A stretch of 25,686 nucleotides of DNA from GCA-003244245 sp035997545 (GCA_035997545.1 DASYIL010000063.1:1-25686); one strand, 5' to 3'. Positions 15,080 through 23,372 are shown, numbered from the stretch's first letter. Notes: generated from the letters alone by a model not told the origin. Translations and numbers: made by a program.

Positions 15080-15799
15080 TCAGTCCCCGCGGCGGACCGG
15101 GCCGAGGATCTCCCGCTCTGCAGGTGTGGTGACCAGCCGCAGCGGTAGCCAGAGGTTGGGTCCCAACGCCACCACGCCGTCGTCGGCCAACTCCGCCAGC
15201 TCGTTCATCATCGGCGGGGGGAGCCGCCACATCCTGGCGGCCAGCTGCGCCTGGCCGACAGGTAGTCGCTGGAGCAGGACGAGGTCGGTGTTGTTCGCGG
15301 TTCCCTCGGCCTGCGGGTGCAGGTAAGGCAGCACGTACAGGGTGGTCTGCCACGGTGAGCGCGGCGCAAACAGCTCTTGGGGTACCGCTCCACCGTCGTG
15401 TACGACCAGCAGTGGCGCGTCCTCGGAGGCTCGCGGCAGTTCGACAGGTGCGATCCTGCGCACCTGAATCAGCGGGGCGGGGCGTCCGTCCGGGCCCTCA
15501 CCGGCGGCTCGGGTGAGCACCTGCCAGGCCGCGGGCCGGCCGGTGGCGACCACCACCCAGGCGCCGGTGGCCATCGCCCGCAGGGCGACCTGCCGGGCCA
15601 AGTAGAGCCCACCGACCAGGACCAGCCGGGTCGGCTCCGGGCGCAGCACCGACACGCTCAGCGGTTCGTCGTGGAGGCCCGAACCCAGGATCATGCCCCC
15701 GCGATCGGCTGACGGGCTCACCGCGTCGAGCAGGCCGGGTGTGACGAGGAACTCCGGCGCGACCGCCCGGCTGCCTGCCGGGTTACCCGGTGTTCTCAT
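15080..15799 (-). CDS. ESX-linked protein of unknown function, coupled to eccE
   Basis: A 239-residue protein I cannot assign to a named family. The ATG at 15799 overlaps the eccE stop as ATGA, so the two are translationally coupled. Residues 45-100 look like an alpha/beta fold: a beta strand LVLVGG, a helix, a strand WVVVATG, and then WQVLTRAAGE. That pattern resembles nucleotide-binding or pseudo-Rossmann folds, but no P-loop is seen. Mid-protein PLLVVHDGGAVP and the C-terminal NTDLVLLQRLPVGQAQLAARMW repeat a strand-helix theme. There is no signal peptide or membrane span, so it is probably cytosolic. The coupling suggests a role with the ESX membrane complex, perhaps as an accessory or pseudo-ATPase, but that is inference. 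Confidence 0.8.
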   Translation of the reverse strand: MRTPGNPAGSRAVAPEFLVTPGLLDAVSPSADRGGMILGSGLHDEPLSVSVLRPEPTRLVLVGGLYLARQVALRAMATGAWVVVATGRPAAWQVLTRAAGEGPDGRPAPLIQVRRIAPVELPRASEDAPLLVVHDGGAVPQELFAPRSPWQTTLYVLPYLHPQAEGTANNTDLVLLQRLPVGQAQLAARMWRLPPPMMNELAELADDGVVALGPNLWLPLRLVTTPAEREILGPVRRGD

Positions 15800-17067
15800 G
15801 TGCAGGCCCCGAGCGGCAGCGTCGCGGCCAGGCCGGCGGCCTGCAGCCCGCGCAGTGGAACGAGCGACACACCGAGCCGTTCGGAGACGGCCTGCAACCG
15901 GCCGTCGGCCGCCACGAGTTCCGTGGGGTTGCGGGCGCTGACCCGAATCACGCCTCGCAACCCGACCTCGGCACCATCTACGCCGGGCGACAGCGACAGC
16001 GCGACGGTCGTGGACAGCGCGCGGACTCCGGTCAACGCGTTGAGGTTGGGCGTGGCGCCGCCGGCCCCCCACCCGGTGATCGCATAGCTAGCGTGCCCCA
16101 CGCCCGCGGCGGTCACGGCCGTCCACCCTTCGTTCAGCGCCACCGGTTTCCCGGTGCCGGCCACCGCGGACAGCTCGGCGGCGGAGATTCCGGCGCGCAA
16201 CAGCTGGTCGGCGTCCAGCGGTCGGGTCGAGATGCCTTGGGACTCCAGCGCGCTGCGCACCCGGGACAGCGCGCCAATCAGTGCCCGATGTGAGCCCACC
16301 ACCCCGCCACCCCGTTCGGCGACGGCGGCGAGGCAGCGGCGGGGATCCAACCGCACCGCGACCCAGGTGGTGCGCCGGGCGACCGCCGGCAGCGGTCCCA
16401 AGACCTCCAAATAGGAGCGCAGTGCCGGGGACGACGACGGCAGGGCGGCGCTGCCCGGGTAGCAGTGCCAGATCACCTGGATCGCGTCCAGCACCACCCC
16501 GCGATCTTCCAGACAAGGGGCCAGCGCCCCCAGCGGCAGGCGCGGAGTGCCGCCGATCGGAGTGATCATCGACGGTACGGCGTCTACCTGCAGCACAGCG
16601 GTCCACGTCTCCTGGTTCCAGGCCAGGCCCAATGGTTCACGCTGGTGGTCGGTGCCGTGCGCAACGTTCAGATCCGGCAGCACGAGGCGCAGCAGGGCGA
16701 CCCGGGGATCGTCCGTGCCCCCGGCCGGCTCCGGCGAGGTCGGCGGGTGGCCCGCCGCCACCGGGTCCGGACCGGTGACGCTGTCTGGACTGGTGATGCT
16801 GCGGCGACGTGAGCGCACCAGATAACGTGCCGTGAGCTGAAACCACAGCACGAGCCAGCGGCCGTGCCACCGCCCCAACGCCAGTGACGCCGCGACCAGA
16901 AGCACTCCCAGCGCTGTCCACCACAGGGCGGTGTCCACGGCGAGGAGTACCAGACCGAGTGCGAGCCCGATCTCCAGCACCACCAGATTGACAACGGGTA
17001 GCGGGCCCAGACGCGAGCCTGTCGAGCGCCGCCGGGCCGTCACTGTGGCGGGCAGTGCACCGGTCAT
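15796..17067 (-). CDS. eccE: type VII secretion membrane protein EccE-like
   Basis: EccE sits at the periphery of the ESX inner-membrane complex. I start it at ATG 17067 (AAAGG seven bases upstream), giving 423 residues. Longer in-frame starts would cross the divergent eccB promoter region. The N-terminus has a basic lead, then two membrane helices near residues 24-44 and 47-65, followed by a Trp/Arg-rich junction (GRWHGRWLVLWFQLTARY) and a soluble domain with DDRVALLRL-type and TWTAVLQVDAVPS segments, as in EccE. The assignment rests on topology, context (eccB is divergent 65 bases away) and general pattern, and is not certain. It is followed by a coupled gene of unknown function. Confidence 0.75.
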   Translation of the reverse strand: MTGALPATVTARRRSTGSRLGPLPVVNLVVLEIGLALGLVLLAVDTALWWTALGVLLVAASLALGRWHGRWLVLWFQLTARYLVRSRRRSITSPDSVTGPDPVAAGHPPTSPEPAGGTDDPRVALLRLVLPDLNVAHGTDHQREPLGLAWNQETWTAVLQVDAVPSMITPIGGTPRLPLGALAPCLEDRGVVLDAIQVIWHCYPGSAALPSSSPALRSYLEVLGPLPAVARRTTWVAVRLDPRRCLAAVAERGGGVVGSHRALIGALSRVRSALESQGISTRPLDADQLLRAGISAAELSAVAGTGKPVALNEGWTAVTAAGVGHASYAITGWGAGGATPNLNALTGVRALSTTVALSLSPGVDGAEVGLRGVIRVSARNPTELVAADGRLQAVSERLGVSLVPLRGLQAAGLAATLPLGACT

Positions 17068-17080
17068 GTCTGCGCCTTTC

Positions 17081-17105
17081 GTACCGCTATCCTGCCGCAC
17101 GGTAC
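17081..17105. promoter_or_regulatory. inverted repeat in the eccE-eccB divergent spacer
   Basis: GTACCG (17081-17086) and CGGTAC (17100-17105) lie 13 bases apart in the 65-base space between the two divergent ESX starts. TATCCT at 17088-17093 could be a -10 hexamer for eccB. This could be a shared operator, but the evidence is weak. Confidence 0.3.
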
Positions 17106-17132
17106 AGCCCAGGGGAGAGCGGCAGGCACCCG

Positions 17133-18614
17133 ATGTCCAAGGATCCGACCACCACGTCGCAGGTGCAGGCGTACCGCTTCGTGATCCGCAGGATGGAGTC
17201 GGCACTGGTCCGCAAGGACGCGGTGATGCTGCACGAGCCGATGCGCACCCACCTGCGGGCCTCTGCGGTCGGCGTGATTCTGAGCGTGTTGGGGTTGGCG
17301 GCGTTCTTCGTGATAGGCCAGTTCAGTCCGGCCAGCGATGTCAATGGCAACGAGATCGTCATCGGCAGCCCGTCCGAGGCGGTCTTCGTGGTGCAGGACA
17401 ACCCGCGGCGGCTCATCCCGGTGCTCAACTTGACCTCGGCGCGCCTGCTGGTAGTGGCGATCTCGCCAGGTCGGGAGGCACCGGAGACCAAGAGGGTCGC
17501 CGACTCCGCGTTGGCTGGCATCCAACGCGCACCGTCCACTGGGCTCGCCGGGGCCCCACCCCTGCCGGTGCCGGACAACCTGATCCGGGGGGTCTGGTCG
17601 GTATGCGACACGGCCAAGGTCCAGCAGGACCTCCCAAATGGTGGCGAGTCTCGGCTGCAGCTGTCTACCACTGTCCTGGTTCGGGAGGGGCAACCGTTGG
17701 GCCGCGTGCTTGGCGACGACCAGGCCCTGCTCGTTGCCGAGCAGAGCACCGGAGCCACCTACTTCGTGTGGCACGGTCAGCGGGGGCAGGTCGACCTGCG
17801 TGACCCCGCGGTCCGGACCCACTATCGGTTGGGCAACGTGGTGCCCCGCAGGGTCAGCACCGGCCTGCTCAACGCGATCCCCGAGGGGCATTCGCTCACG
17901 CTGCCAACCATTCCAGCCGGGCGGCCCTTTCCTCAGCTTCCCGGTGTGCAGGTCGGCGACGTGGTGCGGGTCAAGGGCGTCCAGGACTCATTTTTCCTTG
18001 TGCTGCCGCAGGGGGTGCAGCCAGTGGAACCTGCGGTGGCCGATCTGATCCGCTACCGCCGCAGCACCAGCGCCGACTTCACCAGCGTCACGCCGGAGTC
18101 CATGTCACGGGTGCCGGAGGCGCCGGTGGCCAGCCAGCTGGACTTCGGCGGCTTTCCCGCCGGGGTTCCGCAGATCCTCAAGATCAACGAAGCCCCGATC
18201 GCCTGTCTCACCTGGCAGGGTCCGGACAAGTCTCCGGTGATCACCGTCAACGCAGACGAGCGGTTGCCGCTGGCCACCGGGGAGAGTCCGGTCGAGGTGC
18301 CCCGCGTGGCCAGCGGCCAGACGGCCGACAGTGTCTTCCTCCCGCCGACCAAGGGTGCCCTGGTCCGCGGGGTGGTGCCGGGGCAGCGCTCTGATACCGG
18401 GGCGATCTGGCTGGTGACCGATCAGGGGCTGCGCTACGGCGTGCCCACGATAGAAGTGGCTCGCGCACTCGGACTCGGCGAGGCCACCACGCCGGCGCCA
18501 GAGTCCATCCTGGGCTTGTTGCCGATTGGGCCGGCACTGGAACCCCAGCGGGCCTTAGAGCTGTTCAACCCGGAGCTGGCGCGTCAGCAGGCCGAGCAGC
18601 GTACCGGCGGCTGA
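17133..18614 (+). CDS. eccB: type VII secretion membrane protein EccB
   Basis: EccB is a core ESX subunit with one membrane helix and a large periplasmic domain. I start it at ATG 17133, giving 493 residues, the normal length. The N-terminal cytosolic motif (TSQVQAYRFVIRRMESALVRKD, residues 8-29) is the family hallmark, and the membrane helix spans about 44-62. The periplasmic domain carries two conserved cysteines (WSVCDT and APIACLTW) suited to a disulfide. The ribosome-binding site is weak, so a small shift in start is possible. The usual downstream partners (mycP, eccD, eccC, WXG100 genes) are absent. A decayed metallo-hydrolase fragment follows instead. Confidence 0.92.
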   Translation: MSKDPTTTSQVQAYRFVIRRMESALVRKDAVMLHEPMRTHLRASAVGVILSVLGLAAFFVIGQFSPASDVNGNEIVIGSPSEAVFVVQDNPRRLIPVLNLTSARLLVVAISPGREAPETKRVADSALAGIQRAPSTGLAGAPPLPVPDNLIRGVWSVCDTAKVQQDLPNGGESRLQLSTTVLVREGQPLGRVLGDDQALLVAEQSTGATYFVWHGQRGQVDLRDPAVRTHYRLGNVVPRRVSTGLLNAIPEGHSLTLPTIPAGRPFPQLPGVQVGDVVRVKGVQDSFFLVLPQGVQPVEPAVADLIRYRRSTSADFTSVTPESMSRVPEAPVASQLDFGGFPAGVPQILKINEAPIACLTWQGPDKSPVITVNADERLPLATGESPVEVPRVASGQTADSVFLPPTKGALVRGVVPGQRSDTGAIWLVTDQGLRYGVPTIEVARALGLGEATTPAPESILGLLPIGPALEPQRALELFNPELARQQAEQRTGG

Positions 18615-18639
18615 GCACCTGAGTTCCGACCACAACGTG

Positions 18640-18960
18640 TCGGTGATCAGCAACGGGGTCGGTGTCGATCCGGCCCGAACATGTGGGGCCGATCTGGAAG
18701 ATCACCTACTCAATGTGCGCACGGCCTGCGGTGGCGCCGGATCGAACCAGAGCCGCTGGCAGACCCGACCCTGGCGCCGTTCACGGACGGTCATAACGTG
18801 TTCGCAGACGGCAGCCTCGTGCTTTTCCCGACGCCAGTACACACCCCTGGGTCGCTGTCGTTGCTGGTCCGGCGCCCTGGCCAGGTCCCGTTGCTGATGG
18901 TTGGCGACCTCACCTACGACGTGGACCTGCTCACCGCAGGTGATGCGCCCGCTCGGGCTG
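18640..18960 (+). pseudogene. metallo-beta-lactamase-fold hydrolase remnant
   Basis: The central and C-terminal parts of an MBL-fold hydrolase are readable in one frame at about 18738-18950: RIEPEPLADPTLAPFTDGHN, then FPTPVHTPGSLSLLV and LLMVGDLTYDVDLL, where the HTPG histidine and the GD aspartate are metal ligands. An N-terminal piece (GVDPARTCGADLEDHLLNVR) lies in another frame at 18661-18720. The HxHxDH zinc motif that should lie between is missing, so deletion plus frameshift has destroyed it. The sequence after 18960 drifts into mixed frames. The style suggests lactonase-like hydrolases, but the substrate is unknown. Confidence 0.7.
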
Positions 18961-19310
18961 ACGCCGTCACAGGTCCTGCGCGTGCTGGCCGACTTCCAAC
19001 CGCACGCTCACCGGACGCGGGGAATTACTGGTCTGCGAACACGGCACCAACCCCAGTCGCCTCGTCGACCGCCTCGGCGCCTTCCCCGTCGCCGAGGCGC
19101 TGAGCCGACGCTCCCAACGACCCGCCAGCACCACTGCAACCCCTGCTCACACCGAGACGCAAGCACGCGATAACTCAGGAGGGACGGCGACAACCGCGGG
19201 CTCACCACCCGCGTCCGCGCGCGACGTTCACTCGCGGTATCTTCTGAACGAGTCGGTGGCGTCCCGACCCCAGAGCCGGGTCACCCTCGACGACGAAGAA
19301 GGAGGCTATT
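18961..19310. other. 350-base stretch without a supportable gene
   Basis: In one plus-strand frame this stretch reads a plausible coding fragment (LVCEHGTNPSRLVDRLGAFP at about 19030-19090) that I cannot identify. It has no start and no consistent continuation, and is probably further gene debris before csbD. Confidence 0.4.
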
Positions 19311-19508
19311 GTGAGCTTCGCGGACAAGTTCAGGAACAAGGCTCAGGAGATGCGCGGCCGCATCAAGCGGAACACTGGTGAGGTCACCGGCAACAGAGGT
19401 CTCCAGGCTGAGGGTTGGGTCGATGAGGTGAAGGGCAACCTCAAGCAGGCCGGCGAGAAGGTCAAGGACGCATTCCGGGGGCGAGGCACTCGCCGCCGCC
19501 GGTACTAG
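19311..19508 (+). CDS. CsbD-family stress protein
   Basis: A 65-residue CsbD-like protein, a small, very polar, probably disordered family tied to general stress responses, whose molecular role is unknown. The pattern FADKFRNKAQEMRGRIKRNTG followed by GLQAEGWVDEVKGNLKQAGEK is diagnostic, and the arginine-rich tail (RGRGTRRRRY) is longer than usual. The GTG start has AAGGAGG five bases upstream, an excellent site. It is an intact gene within a run of fragments. Confidence 0.93.
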   Translation: MSFADKFRNKAQEMRGRIKRNTGEVTGNRGLQAEGWVDEVKGNLKQAGEKVKDAFRGRGTRRRRY

Positions 19509-19639
19509 TTAACTCGGGTTGAACCGCCCCGCCGTGACGCTCTGAGCCCTGGAGAGAATTCAGAGTCATGCCGGCACCAACGAAGTACCCGTTTGAGTTG
19601 ATGCAATGGGGATTCGGATGGTGCTTGGAGGCCGGGAGG

Positions 19640-19870
19640 AATCGGGCGAACAGCCTGACGGCGCAGGCAGCCGCCGGATGTCATCCACCCAGTCGTCGAT
19701 CCGCGCCCACCAGTGGTATAGCCACTCCACCTGGGCGTCTTCGCCGCGCGGCACCTCGGCGGCCGGCACCCGCCACCAGCGCATCCGCACGCCATACCGG
19801 CAGCGTTGTCACCACCAGGACGGTGAACAGCACCATGGCGGGGCTAGCACCACCCGGCGGAACCACCGCG
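19640..19870 (-). pseudogene. unidentified gene fragment with a frameshift
   Basis: On the minus strand a hydrophobic run (MVLFTVLVVTTLPVW, about 19845-19800) is followed in another frame by RWWRVPAAEVPRGEDAQVEW and then LYHWWARIDDWVDD (about 19790-19690). The tail, rich in Trp and acidic residues, is reminiscent of actinobacterial acyltransferase-type proteins, but I would not assign it. The 19509-20018 stretch otherwise holds nothing I can support. Confidence 0.4.
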
Positions 19871-20018
19871 GCCCGCCGGTGCCCACCGGCCCTATGCTGC
19901 CAGGAACCCGCACCATTGTTGATGGGCTGCTGTGACCGCCGACTGGACGGCATGGGATGGGATGGGCCACCCTGGCGGACATCGAGAGAAACAGTACTGC
20001 GGCAGGGCTTCGGTCGAG

Positions 20019-20160
20019 AGGACGCTCGAAGGTGACGAGCACGCCGTCGCCACCGCCAGGCCCGATCCGTCCCTTCACCTCCACTGCGGTGATGGCCTTG
20101 AGTTGCCACCCCTTGTCCGCATGCTCGTTGAGGATCTTCTCACGGGCCCACCCTGCAACG
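20019..20160 (-). pseudogene. DUF4177-like fragment
   Basis: The minus-strand frame reads WAREKILNEHADKGWQLKAI, then VEVKGRIGPGG and GVLVTFERPL, which fits DUF4177 (a small domain of unknown function with the LNE..GWQL pattern). No start codon or ribosome-binding site is evident at its 5' end. At the 3' end the frame runs on without the family's stop, so both ends look lost. It lies back to back with the PPOX gene on the other strand. Confidence 0.55.
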
Positions 20161-20174
20161 AGAGACCGTGGCAG

Positions 20175-20810
20175 ATGCAGATTGAGTGCGTGACAGAGAT
20201 CACCTCGCAGGCGCAGCTGCAAGAGCTGCTCGGCGAGCCGCATCCGAGAACTGCCGCCAAGGACCGTCCCTCGCTGCACGAGTACGACAAGCAGTGGCTC
20301 GCACGCTCGCCCTTCTGCCTCGTGGCCACCTCCGGTGCAGACGGCAGCTGCGACGCCTCACCCAAGGGCGACCCACCCGGCTTCACCCTCGTGCTCGACG
20401 ACACGACCATTGCCATCCCCGAGCGACCCGGCAACCGGCGCGCCGACGGCTTTCGGAACATCCTGACCAACCCGCATGTCGGGCTGATTTACCTCGTCCC
20501 GGGGCGCGGCGACACTTTGCGGATCAACGGCCGCGCACGTCTGGTGCGCGAGGCGCCCTTCTTCGACCAGATGGTGGTGAAGGGCCACCGGCCGCTGTTG
20601 GCGCTCGTCGTCGAGATCGATCAGGTCTTCTACCACTGCTCGAAGGCGTTCCTGCGCTCCCAGCTGTGGCAGCCGGCAACGTGGGAGCCGGACGCGGTGC
20701 CCTCACGCGCCCAGATCGCCCAACGCCTCGAACGGCCCGGCGAGGCGCTCGAGGACCTGCAGCGCTACTACGGCCCCACATACGCCACCGGTATTTACCG
20801 GATGGGCTGA
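20175..20810 (+). CDS. PPOX-fold flavin-dependent protein (pyridoxamine-phosphate-oxidase-like)
   Basis: A 211-residue protein of the pyridoxamine 5'-phosphate oxidase fold, of the type annotated as MSMEG_1061/DR_2398-like FMN proteins. Typical blocks are intact: DKQWLARSPFCLVATSGADG, DASPKGDPPGFTLVLDD, RRADGFRNILTNPHVGLIYL, and VPGRGDTLRINGRARLV. The flavin cofactor is inferred from the family and the substrate is unknown. I start it at ATG 20175, where homology begins. The ribosome-binding site is weak. It appears functional, unlike most of its neighbours. An Eis-type fragment follows six bases after the stop. Confidence 0.88.
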   Translation: MQIECVTEITSQAQLQELLGEPHPRTAAKDRPSLHEYDKQWLARSPFCLVATSGADGSCDASPKGDPPGFTLVLDDTTIAIPERPGNRRADGFRNILTNPHVGLIYLVPGRGDTLRINGRARLVREAPFFDQMVVKGHRPLLALVVEIDQVFYHCSKAFLRSQLWQPATWEPDAVPSRAQIAQRLERPGEALEDLQRYYGPTYATGIYRMG

Positions 20811-20815
20811 GGGGC

Positions 20816-21109
20816 GTGTGGCATCACCTGCTCAACCTGGACATGACGGCCAGCGTGCGCGTGGAAGACCTGGCCGGGAGCCGCTTCGCCCTCGACGAAG
20901 CGCCCGACGGCGCCAGCTGCGTACGGACCACCGCCTCGGCCGACCTCACCCTGGAGGCTGCGGCGCTTGGCTCGGTCTACTTCGGTGGCTACGGCGTCCG
21001 AATGCTCGCAGCCGCGGGCCTGGGCGACGAACACTCGACCAGCGCTGTGACGAGGGCCGATGCCATGTTTCGTGCCCCGGTCACGCCCTGGTGCAGCACT
21101 TGGTTCTGA
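20816..21109 (+). pseudogene. C-terminal remnant of an Eis-type GNAT acetyltransferase
   Basis: The frame from 20816 reads VWHHLLNLDM, then VRVEDLAGSRFALDEAPDG, SADLTLEAAALGSVYFGGYG, TRADAMFRAPVTPWCSTWF and stop. This matches the sterol-carrier-like C-terminal domain of Eis-family N-acetyltransferases, including the characteristic ending. The two N-terminal acetyltransferase domains are absent, and a piece between LLNLDM and VRVEDL also looks deleted. There is no start codon with a ribosome-binding site. It is a fragment left after deletion, directly against the PPOX gene. Confidence 0.75.
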
Positions 21110-21306
21110 ATAGCGGTGCCATCATCCGGAGCCGGTTCCTCTTACGGCACGATTGCCGATGGCGAAGCGGTACCTTTGCGTCGTGGACTGGTCAGTCACC
21201 AATGGGCCAGTCGTCTTGGTGGGGTTGTCTGCAGCTGACGTCGGAAAGGTGCACACGCTTCAAGGCGCGGCGTGCGTCACCGGGGCTCAAGCTCACGACG
21301 ACCTCG
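21110..21306. other. 197-base spacer with no recognisable feature
   Basis: Frames are open here, but none resembles a known protein and none has a good ribosome-binding site. It separates the plus-strand Eis remnant from the 3' end of the minus-strand HAD gene. Confidence 0.5.
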
Positions 21307-21990
21307 CTACAGGCCCGGGAACGGCTCCTCGAGAGAAGCCAGCAGGTGGTCGGGGCCGGCCCGGCCCAACTCATCGGTCGAGTAGTGGCCACTGGCCACG
21401 GCCACGGCCACGGCCCCCACCGCCTTGGCCGCCGCCACGTCGCGGGGGGTGTCGCCCACCACGAACACCTCCCTCGGCTCCAGCTTGGCGCCGTGGAGAC
21501 GGGAGGCTTTGTCGATAGCGGCCCGGGTGACCTCGGTCCGGTCCGGGGAGTCGGAGCCGTAGGCGCCGAAGATGAAGAAGCGGTTGAAGTTGGCCGGTAT
21601 CAGCTTGGTCCGCGCCGCTCCTTCCATGGCCCCGGACACGATCCCGAGCATTACGCCCGCGTCTCCCAGGCGCAGCAGGGTGTCCTGGGCCCCGGGGAGC
21701 ACCCGGTAATGCTCCGAGGCCCAGATCTCGCCCCCCAGGTGGCGTAGGTAGGCGGCGTAGAGCTGCCCCAGCTCCTCCGTGCTGGGCTCTCGGCTGAGCA
21801 CAGCCTTGAACGTGGCCCGGGCGACCTGGGGGTCGGTCTCGCCGGCCGAAGTGTGAGCCCCGATGTCGGCGGGGACCCCATGGAGCCTGTCGAAGGCCGC
21901 CATCCAACTCTTGGCTCCCGCCCCCCCGGTGTGGACCAGGGTCTCGTCCACGTCAAAGAGCACGACCATAGGCTTGCTCAACTCGGCCAC
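21307..21990 (-). CDS. HAD-family phosphatase (phosphoglycolate-phosphatase-like)
   Basis: A complete 227-residue haloacid-dehalogenase hydrolase. Motif I is LFDVDETLV (nucleophile Asp near residue 14), motif II is GIVSGA, and motif IV is VVGDTPRDVAAA. A helical cap between residues 20 and 90 fits subclass I. The substrate is probably a small phosphorylated metabolite. The GTG start at 21990 lies four bases after the stop of a 6-phosphogluconate dehydrogenase fragment whose last codons supply the AGAGGAG site, so it was the second gene of a gnd-HAD operon. With gnd destroyed its own promoter is unclear. Confidence 0.88.
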   Translation of the reverse strand: MAELSKPMVVLFDVDETLVHTGGAGAKSWMAAFDRLHGVPADIGAHTSAGETDPQVARATFKAVLSREPSTEELGQLYAAYLRHLGGEIWASEHYRVLPGAQDTLLRLGDAGVMLGIVSGAMEGAARTKLIPANFNRFFIFGAYGSDSPDRTEVTRAAIDKASRLHGAKLEPREVFVVGDTPRDVAAAKAVGAVAVAVASGHYSTDELGRAGPDHLLASLEEPFPGL

Positions 21991-21994
21991 TGCC

Positions 21995-22192
21995 TCAGCT
22001 CCTCTTTTCCTCGTGGTGCCCGAAACCCTTGCACATGGCCGAGAGAACCTTGTCGGCGAAGTCGTCCAAGCCCCGCGAGGAGATGCGCGAGTAGAGGGCG
22101 GCGGTGAGCACCGGCGCCTTGCGGAGGACGTTGAGGCCCTCAGCCAAGGCGGCCATCATCCCGTACTCGATGCCATTGTGGACCATCTTCAC
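21995..22192 (-). pseudogene. 6-phosphogluconate dehydrogenase remnant
   Basis: Two separate pieces of decarboxylating 6-phosphogluconate dehydrogenase are fused in frame: the active-site segment KMVHNGIEYGMMAALAEGLN (with the catalytic Lys and the HNGIEY motif) and the C-terminal end LTAALYSRISSRGLDDFADK ending GFGHHEEKRS. The stretch that should join them, and the whole NADP-binding N-terminal domain, are gone. A TGA lies just upstream of the first readable codon. It ends five bases before the HAD gene. Confidence 0.85.
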
Positions 22193-22199
22193 GAGTGCT

Positions 22200-22394
22200 C
22201 AGCCCCGGTCGAGCCACAGTGCAAAAAGCCTTGCTCTTCGACGGTCGGCGGATCCGAGCGCCCAGGAGTGCGCTCGGCCGCCGCCAGGCCCGCGGCCAGC
22301 GCCCGCCGCGTCCTCGAGCGTCGAAGACGTGAAACAACGCGCTGTCGACGACCGTGTCGTAGGTCGGGTCATTACCCAGCTGCAGCGCGTCGAC
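22200..22394 (-). pseudogene. class I SAM-dependent methyltransferase remnant
   Basis: A minus-strand frame reads DALQLGNDPTYDTVVDSALF and HVFDARG, the typical post-motif-I region of small class I methyltransferases (the DTVVDSALFHVFDD pattern). It is joined directly to the PPOX fragment upstream and degrades after about 22320. Neither the SAM-binding GxGxG loop nor the C-terminal half is present. Confidence 0.6.
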
Positions 22395-22597
22395 GACGAA
22401 GCCCACTCGTGGGTTGGCCAACACGTTTGCGGTATCTGGGTAGAGGTCAGCCGCGGACCTCCGAGGTCGATCGTGTCGTGGGGGTTCAACCGGAATCTCA
22501 GCGGGCGAACTTGCGGCGTGCCGTCGGGTCCGACGGTGGCGAATCGGCCCAGCATCTGCCCGGCCAGGTAGTTGCGCTCGGCCTCAGTAAAGCTCAT
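22388..22597 (-). pseudogene. PPOX-class F420-dependent-type protein, N-terminal remnant
   Basis: The ATG at 22597 opens MSFTEAERNYLAGQMLGRFA, then TVGPDGTPQVRPLRFRLNPH and DTIDLGGPRL, as in short actinobacterial PPOX-class F420-type oxidoreductases. At about 22431-22440 the frame changes, and ANVLANPRVGFVVD continues in another frame. It then runs without a break into methyltransferase sequence. Only the first 70 or so residues of a protein of about 130 remain. Confidence 0.7.
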
Positions 22598-22652
22598 CGC
22601 CCGACCATAGAAGCCTAAGCGCAGTTCAGGTTAAGCACAAGCACCGTAGCCG

Positions 22653-23372
22653 TCACGACGCATCGCCCTGTTCGCGATGGTCTGGGCGTGCGCTAGGCCG
22701 TCGTCGTTTCCTGTCGAGCAGCGTCTGCGCCCAGCTCCGCCAGAATTCGGCCAGCTCCGGTGCGGCCAGGATCTCCGGTGCACGGGTGTGGTCGCGGTGG
22801 AAGGCGTGCGCCACAGCGCCCACCGTCACGCCATGGTCGGGCCGGTGCGCGACGACGACCTCGTCGCCGGCCCCCACCGAGCCGCTGACCAGGATCCGCA
22901 GGTAGGCCCCGGGCCGGCCGGCGGCGGCGAACCGGCGTGGATACCCGTCGTCGCCCATCCGGATGCCGAGCTTGTAACACGGCACCCTCGGCCCGCAGAC
23001 CTCCAGCTCGACGGTGCCGATTCGCCAGCGTTCCCCGATCACTGCGCCGGTCACCACGGTCCCGGTCACGGTGAGGTTCTCGCCGAACACCCCAGGGCAC
23101 AGTCCCCGTCCGAGCTCACCGGCCCACCAGTCGAGGTCCTCGCGTGCGTAGGCGTAGACGGCCTTGTCGGGGCCGCCGTGCACGTCGCGGTCGGCCTGGC
23201 CGTCACCGACCAGGTTCACCCCGAGCACCGGCACTCGGCCATCCACCGGGTATTTGAAGATCGCGGTGTGGACGATCCGGTCCCGCCAGCTCACTGGGCG
23301 CGCGACGCCGACATTGACCGAGACCACGCGGCCCGGCTCCGCAACGGCGGCGCGACCCGACGACCCGATCAT
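22653..23372 (-). CDS. MOSC-domain protein (YiiM-like)
   Basis: MOSC domains bind molybdenum cofactor, and stand-alone bacterial members act in hydroxylamine-compound (N-oxide) reduction or sulfur carriage. At 239 residues it has VNLVGDGQADRDVHGGPDKA with YAYAREDLDWW near 55-85, and the conserved cysteine in VCGPRVPCYKLGIRMG near 150-160. I start it at ATG 23372, whose ATGA overlaps the stop of the upstream reductase remnant, so it depends on that unit for expression. The longer start at 23411 lies inside the upstream gene. The reading frame is intact. The C-terminal tail is Arg-rich. Confidence 0.87.
   Translation of the reverse strand: MIGSSGRAAVAEPGRVVSVNVGVARPVSWRDRIVHTAIFKYPVDGRVPVLGVNLVGDGQADRDVHGGPDKAVYAYAREDLDWWAGELGRGLCPGVFGENLTVTGTVVTGAVIGERWRIGTVELEVCGPRVPCYKLGIRMGDDGYPRRFAAAGRPGAYLRILVSGSVGAGDEVVVAHRPDHGVTVGAVAHAFHRDHTRAPEILAAPELAEFWRSWAQTLLDRKRRRPSARPDHREQGDAS

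Noticed and set aside
19932..20174. Extension of the PPOX gene upstream to 19932
   Set aside because: The extra 81 residues lie antisense to the DUF4177-like fragment and resemble no PPOX N-terminus. Homology begins at ATG 20175.
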